Source: Amborella trichopoda
Taxonomy: Eukaryota; Streptophyta; Magnoliopsida; Amborellales; Amborellaceae
Reading direction: 5' to 3'
Assembly (NCBI RefSeq): GCF_000471905.2
Contig: NW_006499364.1
Coordinates: 6,144,250 to 6,208,249, forward strand
DNA length: 64,000 bases
This document shows, in pieces, positions 1-11,470 of the stretch; the first letter of the stretch is position 1; the number at the start of each line of letters is the position of its first letter. A model generated the notes under the pieces. The model ran no database searches. It saw nothing but the letters and a program-made list of their open reading frames with translations, and was not told the DNA's origin. The translations under genes were made by a program, and so were the position numbers.

Positions 1-429
1 GATTAAAACAAACACACTCAAATGAAGTTGAAAATTATGAATTTTAAAGAATCGGTTTGTGCCTTGGGGATTTTAATTTTTTTTTGAAAAAGATGGGAAA
101 ATATAAAAGTGAGTATCAATGACTAATATTAAAATAATGTTAAGAATTCAACTTGACCAACTCTTTTTTTAAAAGAAAATGAAAAAAAATTAAGTTACAT
201 ACGATGTAGACCATTTTTTTTGTAAATACGCAGTAAATGACATATTGGTTGATAGATCTAATAGGCAACTAAATAGTATATGGTGCGGTTAGTGGGTTTA
301 ATAACAAATTATTCCTTCACAAGAACTTTGATGTTCGATTCATGTGGGCAAGTAAATTTTTTGAAGTCACCAATGTAATGAATTCTTAGAATAATTGTTA
401 AAATGAACCACACCAATATTTAAAAACAA

Positions 430-500
430 AACCGCTGATGGCGGGATTCGAACGGTGGTTCGTATCGCGTATAGTCGCCAATGCTAACAAATACGCCATT
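430..500 (-). other. tRNA-like or tRNA-derived SINE remnant
   Basis: Read on the minus strand there is a pol III B-box-like sequence GTTCGAATCCC followed by CGCCATC, which can pair with GGCG near the 5' side (about position 490) to form a short acceptor-like stem. A weak A-box-like TTAGCATTGG lies upstream at roughly tRNA spacing. The whole cloverleaf is only about 65 nt and the acceptor stem has a bulge, so a functional tRNA is unlikely. A decayed tRNA or the head of a tRNA-derived SINE fits better. Confidence 0.3.
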
Positions 501-922
501 CTAAAACATTTGATATAAATGTGAAGTAGTATTCTATTTAAACTTTAAAAAATCTGTTGATCACCAAAACTGCCCAAAACTGGTTCCAATCTTACCGGGC
601 GGTTAGCGGTTAGATCAGCCGGTTTTGCGAACAATGGTTTGGACAGTTATTGAATTCTGTTAGCTGAATTAGCTAAACTAATTATATTTTCTTCCTTAAG
701 AGAGAAACTGAGAAATTGAATCCAAGCAAATTCAAATTATGTTCCATATTGTACCTGAGGTTCTTTAAACTGTTTCTGAACTTGTTTGGGGTTCTCCAGA
801 ACTCTATCCAACCAAAGCAATCATATTTCCCTTGGGTTAATGGGTAAAACAATGAAGGTATCCTATAATTATGTGTTCTTAATTGGGGACACTATGGTTT
901 ATAACTTGTATATGACCTGTCA

Positions 923-1126
923 TTTATTTGAGGACCTTTAAGGCTTTAGTGAACTTACCTTGCACCCCATTGTCCCACCATATGTAGAGAAAAGAAAGAA
1001 AACCCTACATATTGCCATCTCTTCTTTATTTGAGGGCCTTTTAGGCTATAGTGAGCTTACCTTGCACCCCATAATTCCACCATGTGTAGAGAGAGGAAAG
1101 AGAAACCTAGATATTGTTATCTCTTC
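923..1126. repeat. 102-bp tandem duplication
   Basis: Two adjacent diverged copies start at TTTATTTGAGG (923 and 1025). Both carry ACCTTGCACCCCAT, a CCACCATRTGTAGAGA block and end in ATCTCTTCTT. The period is 102 bp. The frame across it is an artefact of the duplication. Confidence 0.85.
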
Positions 1127-2489
1127 TTTGATGAAGTGCTATTGATGGAGTTTATGAACTAATGCTTGATATTTTGTACAATCCATGGAAGTCAGTTACA
1201 AACTCAGTGTTTAAACTGACTCAATTGCTTCTGCCTAGGAGTGGAGCAATATCATTTTACAACTTAAAAGGTTCTTTAATACAAGCCGAACAATTTTACA
1301 GCATCTTTTCATTAGTTTTTTCTGAATGTATCTTCTGAAAATTATGCGAATTCATTATAAATCTTAGCTGAAGTACATTTAATTATGCCAGTTGAAAATG
1401 CAACTGTATGAAGGAATTGTGGGTTATTTGGAGGAGTAATATACGTGTGGTTTGGTTTGTCGTTTAGACTGGATCAAATGTCCCACTGCGGGATGTGAAT
1501 CTGGATGTGTTAATTTATTATGCTTGACATATGCAATGATGACAGCAGTAGGTTTTATATTTCGGGTTTCAAACATGTCACATATTGGGGGCATTAACAT
1601 ATACTGAGATTGATAGAGTAAGCTTTTCGTTTGTGGTAGTTCCATAGCTTGCATGTGACCTTAATGAGGGATAAGTGCTTGTACATTTCTTAGTAGTGGA
1701 TTTTATATTATTTCGCAGAAAATTAATTTTTCTTTAGTTTTGTTCATTGTTTTTATGTTTTACACTTGTACTCACGGTAAAAATGCGAATATGTTGAACC
1801 ATAAGCCGCACTATACTATGCTTGACTGAACCTCCTTATGCCTTTCCCAGAGTAGCGATAGTGTCCTTCTGTGAAGGAGCATGAGCGTAACGAGAGCCGC
1901 CGGGCGATAGCAATAGCAAAAAATGAAATTTCATGGACAGGCTTGGGATGTTTCTAGATTATGAATGAAAAGCAACATTAACGACCTCTGTTCCTAGTTT
2001 TTTTCATTTGGGATGATATAAGCCCTAAATCTTTGCTGGGTTGTATACATTTGAATTTGATTATCAACTACTTACCCAAAAAAATAAAAATTGATTATCA
2101 ACTTGTTTGACCAATGATGACAGTGATATGCCATCAGGTATTGTCTTTCGTCTAGGTAGATACATGAATGCTTGTCTTAACCCTAACATAGATTACCTTT
2201 TCATTCACTTATTCCATGTTGTGAGTTAGCTCATTGGTTTATAATACTGACATCATGTCATAGAGAAATAGCTATGAGAAGGCAGTGAGACAATATGATT
2301 GTCCAAGAGATATCCCATTGTCTTTGTCTCCTAGTACCGTTCTTCTTTTTTGTATACACTGTGATGAGGAGGACTTGGGGCCTATTTGGGAAGTAAAGGT
2401 CCAAAAGGACTATTGGATGCAGGAATATTGCTTGAATGTCCATTCCTTTTGTTTCTTTAAATAACTAGGTTGCCAAATGGCGCATTATG

Positions 2490-3490
2490 AGAAAACCATA
2501 AGATCCTTTGAATATTATGATGGGTTTGAGGTTGCAAGTTTGTTTTGCATTGACTCATGAGGGCCTACTTTATGTCTTGGTTAGGGGCCCTTCGTCCCAA
2601 TGTCTTGTGGGTGCCCAGGGCTCTTGCTTGAATGTTCGTCTTTTACTACCTAGATATTTGAGCCATGGCTCTTGCTTCATTTCCAAGAGGCACCACTATG
2701 ATGTGACATTTAATAAGTTGAAGGACAACTAGGCGTTGGCCGATCCTCCTTAGTGGGGCTTACATATTATATGCGTTGTATTTATGAAATGAATCAGAGG
2801 ATCATTTTGTTTGGTTCTGTAACTGAAGGATGATTTAAAGAATTCAAAAGCAAGTTGTTGAGGCATAAACAATATAATGTCAAATTTTTAAAAGAAAATG
2901 ATCTTCTTTCATAACTATTGAGAAAGAATAAGATCCTTCAAATATTACGGTGGGAATTTTCAGGGCTAAGTAATCCATTTGGATGTGAATACCTCCCATG
3001 TTGACTGACAATGCTACTTTATTGCTTCATTTGGGTTCTGCGACCTTTTATCTTGGTGGTGCACTCTATCCAAGGTATTGGACGCGTGGCTTTGGCTTGA
3101 ATGTCCATCCTCTCACTACCTATGTTGCTTTTCCATGACTGGAAGGACTGGTAGAATTTGAGGCTTTGTTATGGTGGTCACTCTAACTATTGAACATATT
3201 CTATTTCTGGCTTTCATGGAGCTAGCCAGCCTTCTTTGGAGGCCATGCAGAGGTATTAGTTCTGATTATAAATTGCATTGAGGAATGATGTCAAAATATT
3301 GCAAATGAAAAGAATTGATACAAACTTTAACACTTCTTTTTATTGCACAGTTAGGGGGAAAAGAATATTATCCACTTAAGTATTATGGCTTTGTGAAGGG
3401 ATTAGTGATCCCATTAGATTTGAATACCTCCAGATTGACTCATTAACATCCTTATGGCTTGGTTGGGGACCTTTACCTGGGATATCTTTG
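2490..3490. repeat. Diverged long-period repeat (three copies, about 430 bp apart)
   Basis: Three blocks begin with related sequence around AAGATCCTTYRAATATTA (near 2500, 2930 and 3365). The first two share GCTTGAATGTYCRTC followed by an ACTACCTA block (about 2627-2655 and 3095-3122); the third keeps GAATACCTCC and the TTGACTCATTAACA-like part of the second. A further partial match (TTGCTTGAATGTCCATTCC) lies at about 2430. The copies are strongly diverged, so the array is old. No coding potential is evident. Confidence 0.5.
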
Positions 3491-3685
3491 CAGTGTATTC
3501 ATCAACTGGAAAGCTATATGGTGTAATTAATACACAATAAACTGGGAAGGTATATGATAGGTTTTCATTGGAAGTTACCAAGCCTTCACAGTCCCTTGCA
3601 CCAGGATTGTACTTTACAAACTGGAATTTGCTTGGTTATATGGCCAATCCAATTTCAAAAAAAGGAAATTTGCTTGATTAAATTG

Positions 3686-3766
3686 GAGTTATAACCCCCA
3701 TTTCTTTTAAAATGGATGTTCGCTGAGTTATAACCCAACCCCCATTTCTTTTAAAATGGATGTTCC
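3686..3766. repeat. Short tandem duplication, about 40-bp unit
   Basis: The sequence GAGTTATAAC followed by CCCATTTCTTTTAAAATGG is present twice in direct order, at 3686 and 3725, with a 5-bp length difference. It is a simple local duplication. Confidence 0.8.
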
Positions 3767-4794
3767 TTGCTAAGTTGAAGAGTCAGAACAAGTTTTCGGA
3801 GGCACTTCTACATAAAGATGCATCAAGGATTTTATTTTTTGCTCCCTTTTGGATGTATAATTGTTGGCATTTTCTTCCAAAACAAAAGAAGATGCCAAAG
3901 GAGATCCAAAGTAGCAATGAGTCATGAAACAAGTACTTTTGTTCTATTATTTCAGTGAGCCATATCATTATTATAACGTCAATAGGGATCATTTTCATCG
4001 ATGAAAAAGAAGAAGTGAGGATCACCTGTATGGATAATCTTTTTGATTTTTGTGATATGGACTGGCCAGCACAAAGGCAGAGTGCAAGTTTAAGATTTTC
4101 ATGTGTTAACAAATATCACATTCAAAAAGACTGCTTCATTAATTTTCATAGTTGCGACATTTAACATCTTCATTGATTTCGAGCTGCAACATGAGAATAT
4201 TTGAAGATTTTACGAATTTTCAAATTATTTTTCACTAATATGTATGGCGTGCATTTAGCCCCTTGCATACTCAAGTACAATCCACAGGGCAGGCTGGATC
4301 AGATTGGGTTAACCAACCCAAGTGACTTGATTGGGTCAGGTTTGCCTGGGTCCGGACATCCCAATCAATGTTATTAAATTCGCTTTGGAGAGCTCTTCGT
4401 TTTGGACAAAAAGAGAAGCACTTCGTTTCTTTGGAAGATTCAGGAGAAGTCTTAAAGTGTATTTTGACTGTAAAAATAAGAGATATGTATAGCTTGCAAC
4501 TTCTATAAAATCTTTAATATAAAGGCATATCTTATGAACATATGAATATTATGAGTTATACTTTTCAAATTTTTTTATATTTAATGACTGCTTTTATGTA
4601 TATGGGGGGTACTCTGAAAATGTTACTCATATATTCATTTTAGTGGGGAGTGATTCACTTCTCTTCAGTTTAGGGCTTGAAGTCGAAGACCTCGGCATTG
4701 GTCCAATTTTCAATGAGGTCAGGTTTGCATGTTGGATCTATAGCTAGTTAAGAACTTTCTCTTTGCCCCACTCTTTGCTGCTCATGCACACGCA

Positions 4795-4850
4795 TTCAAG
4801 CAAGCACGCACGGACACACACACAGGCACGTGTGTGTCTGTGTGTGTGTG

Positions 4851-4885
<35 letters not shown>

Positions 4886-5010
4886 CCATCACATCTTAAT
4901 GCTTAGAGTGTGTGTGTGTGTAGAGAGAGAGAGCTCCATCACATCTTAATGCTTAGAGTGTGTGGGTGTGTGTAGAGAGAGAGAGCTCCATCACATCTTA
5001 ATGCTTAGAT
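4795..5010. repeat. CA/GT/GA microsatellite with 50-bp triplication
   Basis: CA-, GT- and GA-rich runs at 4795-4882 are followed by three copies of a block GAGCTCCATCACATCTTAAT starting at 4881, 4931 and 4983, each linked by a TG run and a GA run. Units are 50 and 52 bp. The duplication has probably arisen by slippage or unequal exchange at the dinucleotide runs. Confidence 0.9.
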
Positions 5011-6822
5011 CATAGGCAAATGTTGTCACTGCATCCATCTCTAATGGATTAGAACAACAAGACTGGACATGTCTCATACCATTCTACGTTTTTGTTCATA
5101 TGCTATGACAATAATCTCCTTGAAGAATATGTAAGTTTACTTTGCAGCTGTTAGTTGAATGTCATAACTCGAAAGGTTTGCACATTTTTTCTTTTCTTTC
5201 TTTCCTATTTAAATAACTCTATATTCTTAACTCATTTGAAGGCACCACTCTCTAAAATTGTTATGTACAGACTGCAATGAATCTTTGAAGGACATATATT
5301 TAGAAGATAATGAGACATATGTGCAAGCATTTTTACTTATCTTCTCCCTTGGGGCTCTTCTTGGCATCTTGGTTCATCTTTAGCTTTCTTTCGTTAATTT
5401 GAAGAGAGTGACAACACAGCTATAGAAAAAAGAGAAGAAAGTATTCTCAGTACTAGTTTTTCTTAAAAACCAATGTTATGATTGTTATATGAATTTGTTG
5501 AATGCTATGATCAGATGATTTTAATGCTGTCTAAGTTGGCAGCATAAAAAATTGGGTAAGTTAAGAGTATCTAATGTAGCATTAGATGTGTGTGATTTCA
5601 TTTGCTTAGGCTGCTGATTCATCTCCTTTTTAGTATGTAAGTATAATAAAAAAAGGCTAATAAATGCTGATAAATTACTAAATGTGTCCAATTAAGCCAA
5701 AAGGTTACATGCTCCCATAGGAACATATCCTAGATTCACTTGGGTAAAACCCCTACTTTAGCGACAAACTTCAAAAAAAGAAATCCATACATTCTATATA
5801 TGTTTCTGAAAAATAAATGTCCTAAGATTGAACAAAGACCGTCAAATTTTTGGACAATCGGATCTAAGTGTTTAGGAAAATGAAATTCAATTTTCATTTT
5901 AGGGAAATACCCTTCTAGTGATTCTAAAGTAGATTCAAAATTTCAGATTGAGAAAATTTTCCTAAGTAGGTCTTTTGCCTGAGGAGTAGATATGCAATAT
6001 GCTTAGGAGCACGCCACATGCACTCTACATGAAATAAACGACTAATAAACTGTTCTTCCAGAATTTACATGTTATGGTGTTCTCATTGCTTGATTACATT
6101 GTGTGTAATGGAGGAAGTAGATCTGTTAGATCCTTGGTATATATGTAGAATGTTCTAATTGAACTAAAAAAGCTATCAATATCATGAATTTCAAGGTTCT
6201 CTTAATTTATTTTTCTGGTTTTTCTTGATTGATGAGATAGTTGAATCTGAAGAGTTTAAGCTTTGACTCAGCTCGGAGCATGGCCTGGTCCCAAGCTTAG
6301 TTGAATCTGTTTACTTTGAATCTTTGTAGAGAGCAACATAAAATGGAACGATGAGGGTTTGTCTTGTGATGCTCCATGAGACTTAACTGGTTTCTAGTCC
6401 AGTTGACTCATGACTCACCCAAGTCAACTCAATGAGTTTTAGAACTCAGTAAAGCATAAGAGGTATTTCATAAGCCATAACAAGAGCCGCACCAATCTAT
6501 GGTGGCAAAAGACTCTTTTAACCCAAGTCCTTCCTTGCGTACACCTGAGTTTGCTAAACCATTAGATATTGATTTATGTTTCCCTATGTAAATAACAAAT
6601 GTCAATTACATTATTTGTCCAATCCTCAAACATTTCTGTTGCTTAGAATGTGTATTCAAATCTATTAATCTCATCTGTCCAGAAAAAGGCTGCTTCTTCT
6701 TATACCATGTTCACTATACTTCCATCATCCTTTTTAAAATCATCATCATCAATTTGCAGCATCCTGAGATTATCAAGGTTAAAAAATATTGTTTGCCATT
6801 CTTATGCTAATCTATTTTGCAG

Positions 6823-7001
6823 GCTACACCGTTTCTTGCAGGATTGGCAGTTGCTGCTGCTGCTCTTGCTGGTAGATACGGAGTCCAAGCATGGCAAGCA
6901 TTCAGGGCACGTCCAGTTGCACCTCGGATGCGGAAGTTTTTTGATGGTGGTTTTCAACAGACAATGACTAGAAGGGAGGCTGCTCTTATCCTAGGCATTA
7001 G
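6823..7001 (+). CDS. TIM14: TIM14/PAM18 J-domain protein, N-terminal coding exon
   Basis: This 179-nt exon encodes 59 residues beginning ATPFLAGLAVAAAALAGRYG and ending GIR, the last codon being split. It matches the start of plant TIM14 (PAM18), a small inner-membrane J-protein that stimulates mitochondrial Hsp70 in the presequence translocase motor. The first 16 or so residues form the single alanine-rich hydrophobic membrane segment. Next comes the WQAFRARP matrix linker, then MTRREAALILGIR, helix I of the J-domain. The exon opens after a TTTTGCAG acceptor and closes at AG|GTAAAT. In the family the protein starts MATPF, so the initiator ATG should be the last codon, or nearly so, of an upstream exon; that exon was not found in this window. 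Together with the exon at 22577 this gives 112 residues, which is the family's usual length. No stop or frameshift is present, so the gene appears intact. Confidence 0.93.
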
Positions 7002-7104
7002 GTAAATCGCATTTAAAATGTGGGGGTGCATTTTGTGTGTGTGTGCTTCTCTAGATCATCATACCTTGAACTCTGACCACTATATTGGTCACTCTGTTTG
7101 CCAG

Positions 7105-7363
7105 ACCTGCTTCTGTGCTAGTGCCTTACCTCTTGTATTGATATATCCTCTATATTATTCATTATCTTTTTTTTTGGGTAAATATTTTATCATTAACTTA
7201 CTATCTTCTTTTTTTTTGGATATGCTGTATTGTACCTGCTTCTGTGCTAGTGCCTTGCCTCTTTTATTGATATATTCTCTATATTATTCATTATCTTTAT
7301 TTTGGGTAAATATTTTATCATTAACTTACTATCTTCTTTTTTTTTGGATATGCTATATTGTAC
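7105..7363. repeat. 129-bp tandem duplication in intron
   Basis: Two copies begin ACCTGCTTCTGTGCTAGTGCC (7105 and 7234). Both continue through CTATATTATTCATTATCTTT and ATTTTATCATTAACTTACTA to GGATATGCT. They are nearly identical, so the duplication is recent. Any frame across it is spurious. Confidence 0.95.
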
Positions 7364-7438
7364 TATCTTTCAAAAGAATGTAAAATTCCATCTATATATA
7401 ATATTCCATTGAGCGTTTTAGTATTTGTTAAACCATCC

Positions 7439-7593
7439 AAATGCCTTCCACTTACAAATCACAGAGCAGGTATTTTACACCCACGCACAATCTCATGTTG
7501 CGCACATTGTTATAGTACATATAAAAAAAATTCGTACATATAAAAAAAATGCCCTCCACTTACAAATCACAGAGCAGGTATTTTACACCCACG
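7439..7593. repeat. 108-bp tandem duplication in intron
   Basis: A block ATGCCYTCCACTTACAAATC followed by ACAGAGCAGGTATTTTACAC is present at about 7441 and about 7549, nearly unchanged, separated by an ATAAAAAAA-containing linker that is itself duplicated. It abuts the 3' end of the LINE beginning at about 7622. Confidence 0.9.
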
Positions 7594-7816
7594 GTGGGGA
7601 TTTGGGTCCCTATTCATTTTTCATTAATAAGTAAGAATGTTACAAAAGGATATAGAGTTTACGGTACAATTCTTTCATGCAAAGTCCTGGCCTAAACCGT
7701 GGCCTTAGAGACACTTGCAGCACTCTTGGCCAGGTGATCAGCCACCGAGTTGGCCTCTCGGTAGACATGCGTAATACTCTAAGGGTGACCATCCAGGTGG
7801 TAAAGGCAGTTTGCTG

Positions 7817-8275
7817 TCATAATATAGAGATTCTAGGGAGCTTATGGCGGCCGTGAAGGGAATGCATTAGAATCTGCGAATCGCTTTCAATGAGCAGTGG
7901 AAAGCAATTCAGCTCCATATCTAGCTGAAGGCCACTTTCAAGGGCTGAAAGTTCAGCAACATTGTTGGATGTGTGCCCTAGAGGAACAACAAAAGTGGCA
8001 CAAAACCCTCCCATGTCATTTCTGATAACTCCGCCACAATCAACCACTCCAAGTTTGCCATGAGATGAGCCATCAATGTTTAATTTATAGAAACCTGCTG
8101 AGAGTGGAGACCATGAGGCCAAAATTGAAGTTTTAGGGTTCCACTGGATTTTTAGGTTGTCAACTATAGGCTTCTCTGACACGTGGAAAGTCCATCCTTT
8201 CTCCTTTGCAACAATAGAAATGATCCATTGCAACAATTGTTCTCTTTTGGGTCTCTTTCCTTCAAAGATACACAA
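7817..8275 (-). pseudogene. LINE RNase H domain (longest intact part)
   Basis: This is a 152-codon open stretch from the C-terminal RNase H domain of the LINE. The first acidic residue lies in YKLNIDGSSHG, the second in NVAELSALESGL, and the third in LLIESDSQILM, so the three acidic positions usual in this domain family appear to be retained. The domain is cut by a stop after RISIL, and its remaining C-terminus continues in the same region to about 7690. The domain degrades the RNA strand during target-primed reverse transcription in plant L1 elements. Confidence 0.8.
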
Positions 8276-9322
8276 AGTCCTTGCAGTCCAGAGGAGCCAA
8301 ATGGTTGTGGAGAATAGAGGGATCCAAATGTTACATAATCTCGTCGATCAGAACCGGAATTTGACCTAGCTCTCAAATATTGAAGGTATCGATGGGCTTA
8401 TAGGGAAACATTTGCCACATTGGCACATAATAGAGCACCAGAGAACCTGCGAGAAAATAAATAACTAAGTAATATGGTTAATAGAATCACGTTCATTCAG
8501 GCACAAGGGGCAACGGAGATGGATCCCTTTGGATTGTAATAGTTCTGATGTAGGGAGGCAAATATGAAGGGGCAATCCAAGTGAACCATTTGGTCCGAGG
8601 GTGGGAATGAGAAGCCCATATAGATTTGAAGATCTCTCTGGTGGGGAGCTTGTTTCTAATATAGTTTCAAGCGCTCTTAATAGAAAAAGATCTGTCCAGG
8701 GAGTGAATCCATACAAGGAAATCATCAAAAGATTGGATAGGGACTGTGAAAGACTTCACTGCTATCCAAGCTCGAAACAAAGGCCCACTAGTAGTTCTTC
8801 GCAAAGAATAGGGCCCAGTGGTGCGATCAGGCAGACACCATTGTTGGGGGTTAGCAGAGAGAAAATCAGCTAGACTAGACTTTGCTGGTAGAGCCAAGTT
8901 ATGTATATTATGTTCAAACTTATCCCAGATAGAGACCTCCAAAAGCCATGGATCTACCCAAAATTGGATGAAATTATCGTTATCCACAAAGTCTATTTAA
9001 ACCAGAAGAGATGCCCTTCCAGGCATGAGACGAGTTCTTGAGTTTAGATAGCTATGGAGGAGTTTCTGAAATACTTGTGTGGGAAAATCTAGAAATAAGA
9101 GAGGAGGGGTTTGCAACCAGCCTCCAAGCAAGCTTCATCAATGCTAGCCAAGTTCACATTCTGTAAATGTCTAATACCAAGACCGCCCTCCTCAAAGGGA
9201 AGGCAGATAGTCTCCCAATTTAGAAGATGTAGTTCTTTCATATCTGAAGTACCTGCCCGAAGAAAGTTTCGCTGACATCTATTTAAAATATTGCACGTCC
9301 GAACTAGCAGAAGGAAGGCTAG

Positions 9323-9988
9323 AATCCAGTCAGTGATTCAAAAAGCGGACCGCTCAGCGCCTAGGTGGTCCAGAAGGCCTGGGCGCATCACCCAGGCCTA
9401 GGCAGCCAATCTGGGCAGCAGTCCCTGGGTGGTCGCCTAGGCGGTATGGAACCTGCCTAGGCGAGCGCCCAGCCCAGGGCGTCCGCCCAGGGCCTGTGCC
9501 TCGCCTAGGCGGTATGGAGCCTGCCTAGCGCCTGCCCAGTGGCGGAAATTTTTTTTTTTGTATTGATTTTTTTTAAAAAATATAAAGGGTTAGAAGGATG
9601 GTTTTAAGTTCATTTGAAACTTAAAACTTATTGGAGCCCATTTTAGAGAGAGAAAGCCTCCAAAAAACTAGTTTTTGGTGATTTTTTTAGGATTGAAGGG
9701 TTTCTCAAAGTTGACAAAAATTGATCAAAACATCACCCATTGATATTAGATTTAATTTTTGATGTTTTACAAATCTGTTGGGGTTTTTTTTTTAAGATTG
9801 AGCAATCAAACTCAAAGCAAGTGCCTTAAATACCTAATTTTTATTTTTTATACTATATGTCCTGTTTTTATTCAAATGGGCATCCTTTTTGGATTCAACT
9901 GGGCCGCCCAGGTTCTAGGCGCTGGGCGGCCTGGACCCCCCAGACCGCCTAAGAGCCTCCTAACGTTTTTTGAAACACTGAATCCAGT
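9323..9988. mobile_element. 650-bp hAT-type MITE with 8-bp target duplication
   Basis: The element spans 9331-9980 and is flanked on both sides by AATCCAGT (9323-9330 and 9981-9988), a perfect 8-bp duplication as made by hAT transposases. The ends are imperfect terminal inverted repeats: left CAGTGATTCAAAAAGCG, right (reverse-complemented) CAGTGTTTCAAAAAACG, 14 of 17 identical. The left part is very GC-rich with many CCTAGGCGG and GCCTAGG motifs, and the right end repeats the motif (GGGCGGCCTGG); the middle is AT-rich. No transposase is encoded, so it is non-autonomous. It lies inside the L1-like LINE between its RT and C-terminal parts, so it inserted after that LINE did. Confidence 0.92.
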
Positions 9989-10241
9989 GGATCGAGGAAG
10001 CACTTAAGACCGACTTAATCAACTGACGTCTGCCTGCAAAAGATAGTGTTAAAGCTTAACATGACTGAATTTTTGCAACTGTGTTCCCCACCAAAGCCTA
10101 AGAATGGGAGTGTTTTAGAGCGCCATGAAAGAGAGGCAACCCAAGATATTTCTTTGGCAAACCCCCTTCCCCAAAATGGAGAATATCCATAATTTCTAAT
10201 TTGAGTCCATCACCACCACCAAAGAATAGAAATTTTCTTTT

Positions 10242-11330
10242 TTATCGTGTTGAGTTTTTCCCTGGGGCCCCACAGAAAGAATCCAGGATGTTACTTACTG
10301 CAATTGCTGCCTTACGAGATGCCTCATAAAAAATTGGGACATCATCTGCGTAGAGTAGTTGAGAAACCCCATAGCTCGAGCCAAAGGGGAAAGTTGTCGG
10401 TAGGGAGCCATTTTTAAAGGCCTCCTCCAACTGGCTACTCAGAAAATCCATAACAATTAATAATAAGAAAAGAGATAAAGAATCACCCTCACCCTGTCGC
10501 AACCCTGCTTACTTATGACCTTTAGGCGAGCCATTAACCAATATGGAAATGCTAGGCATACTAACACAATGCTTTACCTAGGTTATAAACTTATCAGGAA
10601 ACCCCAAAGCTGTCAACCACTTCAACACAATGTCCTAGGATACCCTATCGTAGGCACTGCTCATATCTAATTGGAGGCACATTTTGGGTTTGCTGGCTGG
10701 TTTGTGGCACATTGAAATGATTTCATTAGCCATAAGGACATTATTAGTGATGAGTCTACCCTCTAGAAATGCCACTTGATTTGGCATAATAAGAGCATCC
10801 AAGACTGTATGTGGTCTGCTAGCCACAATATTGCCCATGATTTTGTAGAAAACATTGCATAAACTGATGGGCCTAAAGTCCTTTAGGGTACGAGGTGACT
10901 TATACTTTTGGGATTAAGCAATAAAAGTAGAGTTAACCTCCCGTAAGAACTTTCCCTCGTTAAAGAAATCCCTGAGTGCTGCAAAAAGATCCTGGCAAAT
11001 AATATCACAACTAAGTTTATAGAACTCAACCCCAAAACTATTTGGACCAAGCGCAGTTTCACTCTTCATACTCCAAATACATTTTCGAATTTCTTCCATC
11101 GAGATCTCTCTAGATAAATCTTCTCTTTGCTGATTGGAATGTAACCCCTATGGTAAGAAATTAAAAGGCGATGGGGCATCCTGTGGTGGAACTTGATTTA
11201 CTGGTATAAGGAATTCTTGAAAAAAGGACAATATATGGGATTCTACCTCAGGATGAACAGAGATAGCATTTCCCATTGCATTGTTAAGAAATAAAGTCCT
11301 ATCACTTCGACACCTCACCAAAGTAGACAT
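10242..11330 (-). pseudogene. LINE reverse transcriptase domain, broken
   Basis: Four open stretches (11330-11148, 11099-10914, 10838-10635 and 10502-10242) together cover the RT fingers and palm in order. Visible landmarks are the ALGPNSFGVEFYK block (usually LGPDGF in the family), a LDMSSAYDRVS block containing the first catalytic aspartate, RQGEGDSLSLFL (a disturbed form of RQGDPLSP), and the YADD catalytic pair at 10341-10352. Each gap contains a stop or frameshift, so no enzyme can be made. Confidence 0.8.
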
Positions 11331-11470
11331 ATGAAAAAACCTGGTATTAGAATCACCTTCTTTGAGCTAGACTTCCCTCGATTTCTGACCCGGAAGCTTT
11401 CTGATGCATGAGTCATTGGATTCCAGAGGAAACGTTATATTAACTCGTTTATCCCTAATACTAAATCATG

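Larger units (their letters stand above)
1..6822. other. AT-rich non-coding flank or first intron of TIM14
   Basis: No reading frame here resembles a known protein; the longest frames (about 100 codons near 3783-4112) look like chance. The TIM14 exon at 6823 opens directly at a splice acceptor (polypyrimidine stretch, then TTTTGCAG), so some upstream exon must exist. Its start codon is either left of the window or in an exon I cannot identify here. The stretch therefore probably belongs largely to an intron or 5' UTR region of that gene. It contains a tRNA-like remnant, tandem duplications and microsatellites listed separately. A GC-richer patch at about 1855-1915 stands out but has no assigned role. 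Confidence 0.6.
7622..11470 (-). mobile_element. L1-like LINE, 5'-truncated and decayed
   Basis: Read on the minus strand, from high to low coordinates, the pieces occur in the normal order of a plant L1-type ORF2. There is a linker with GDSNTRFFHMSTL-like sequence near 11340. The fingers and palm of reverse transcriptase follow at 11099-10242, including FLEGRLITNNVLMANEI, LQLDMSSAYDRVS and the catalytic YADD encoded at 10341-10352. Then come the RT C-terminal region at about 9000-8667, a zinc-finger-like CPLCLNERDSINHI block at about 8500, and an RNase H domain at 8290-7690 with LNIDGSSHGKLG, NNVAELSALESGL and ESDSQILMHSL. Several frameshifts and stops break it, and the endonuclease half is missing. 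The C-terminal HVYREANSVADHLAKSA-like stretch ends near 7690. The 3' tail is not clear, so the left boundary is approximate. A hAT MITE interrupts it at 9331-9980. Confidence 0.85.

Noticed and set aside
430..500. Functional tRNA gene
   Set aside because: The B-box is good, but the acceptor stem is bulged, the A-box is weak and the total length is too short.
1855..1915. GC-rich patch as coding exon 1 of TIM14
   Set aside because: An in-frame M-S joining is possible, but the donor C|GTAACG is weak and family members start MATPF. Not enough to annotate.
3783..4164. Open frames on both strands near 4000
   Set aside because: No resemblance to known proteins and no splice or codon-bias support; AT-rich chance frames.
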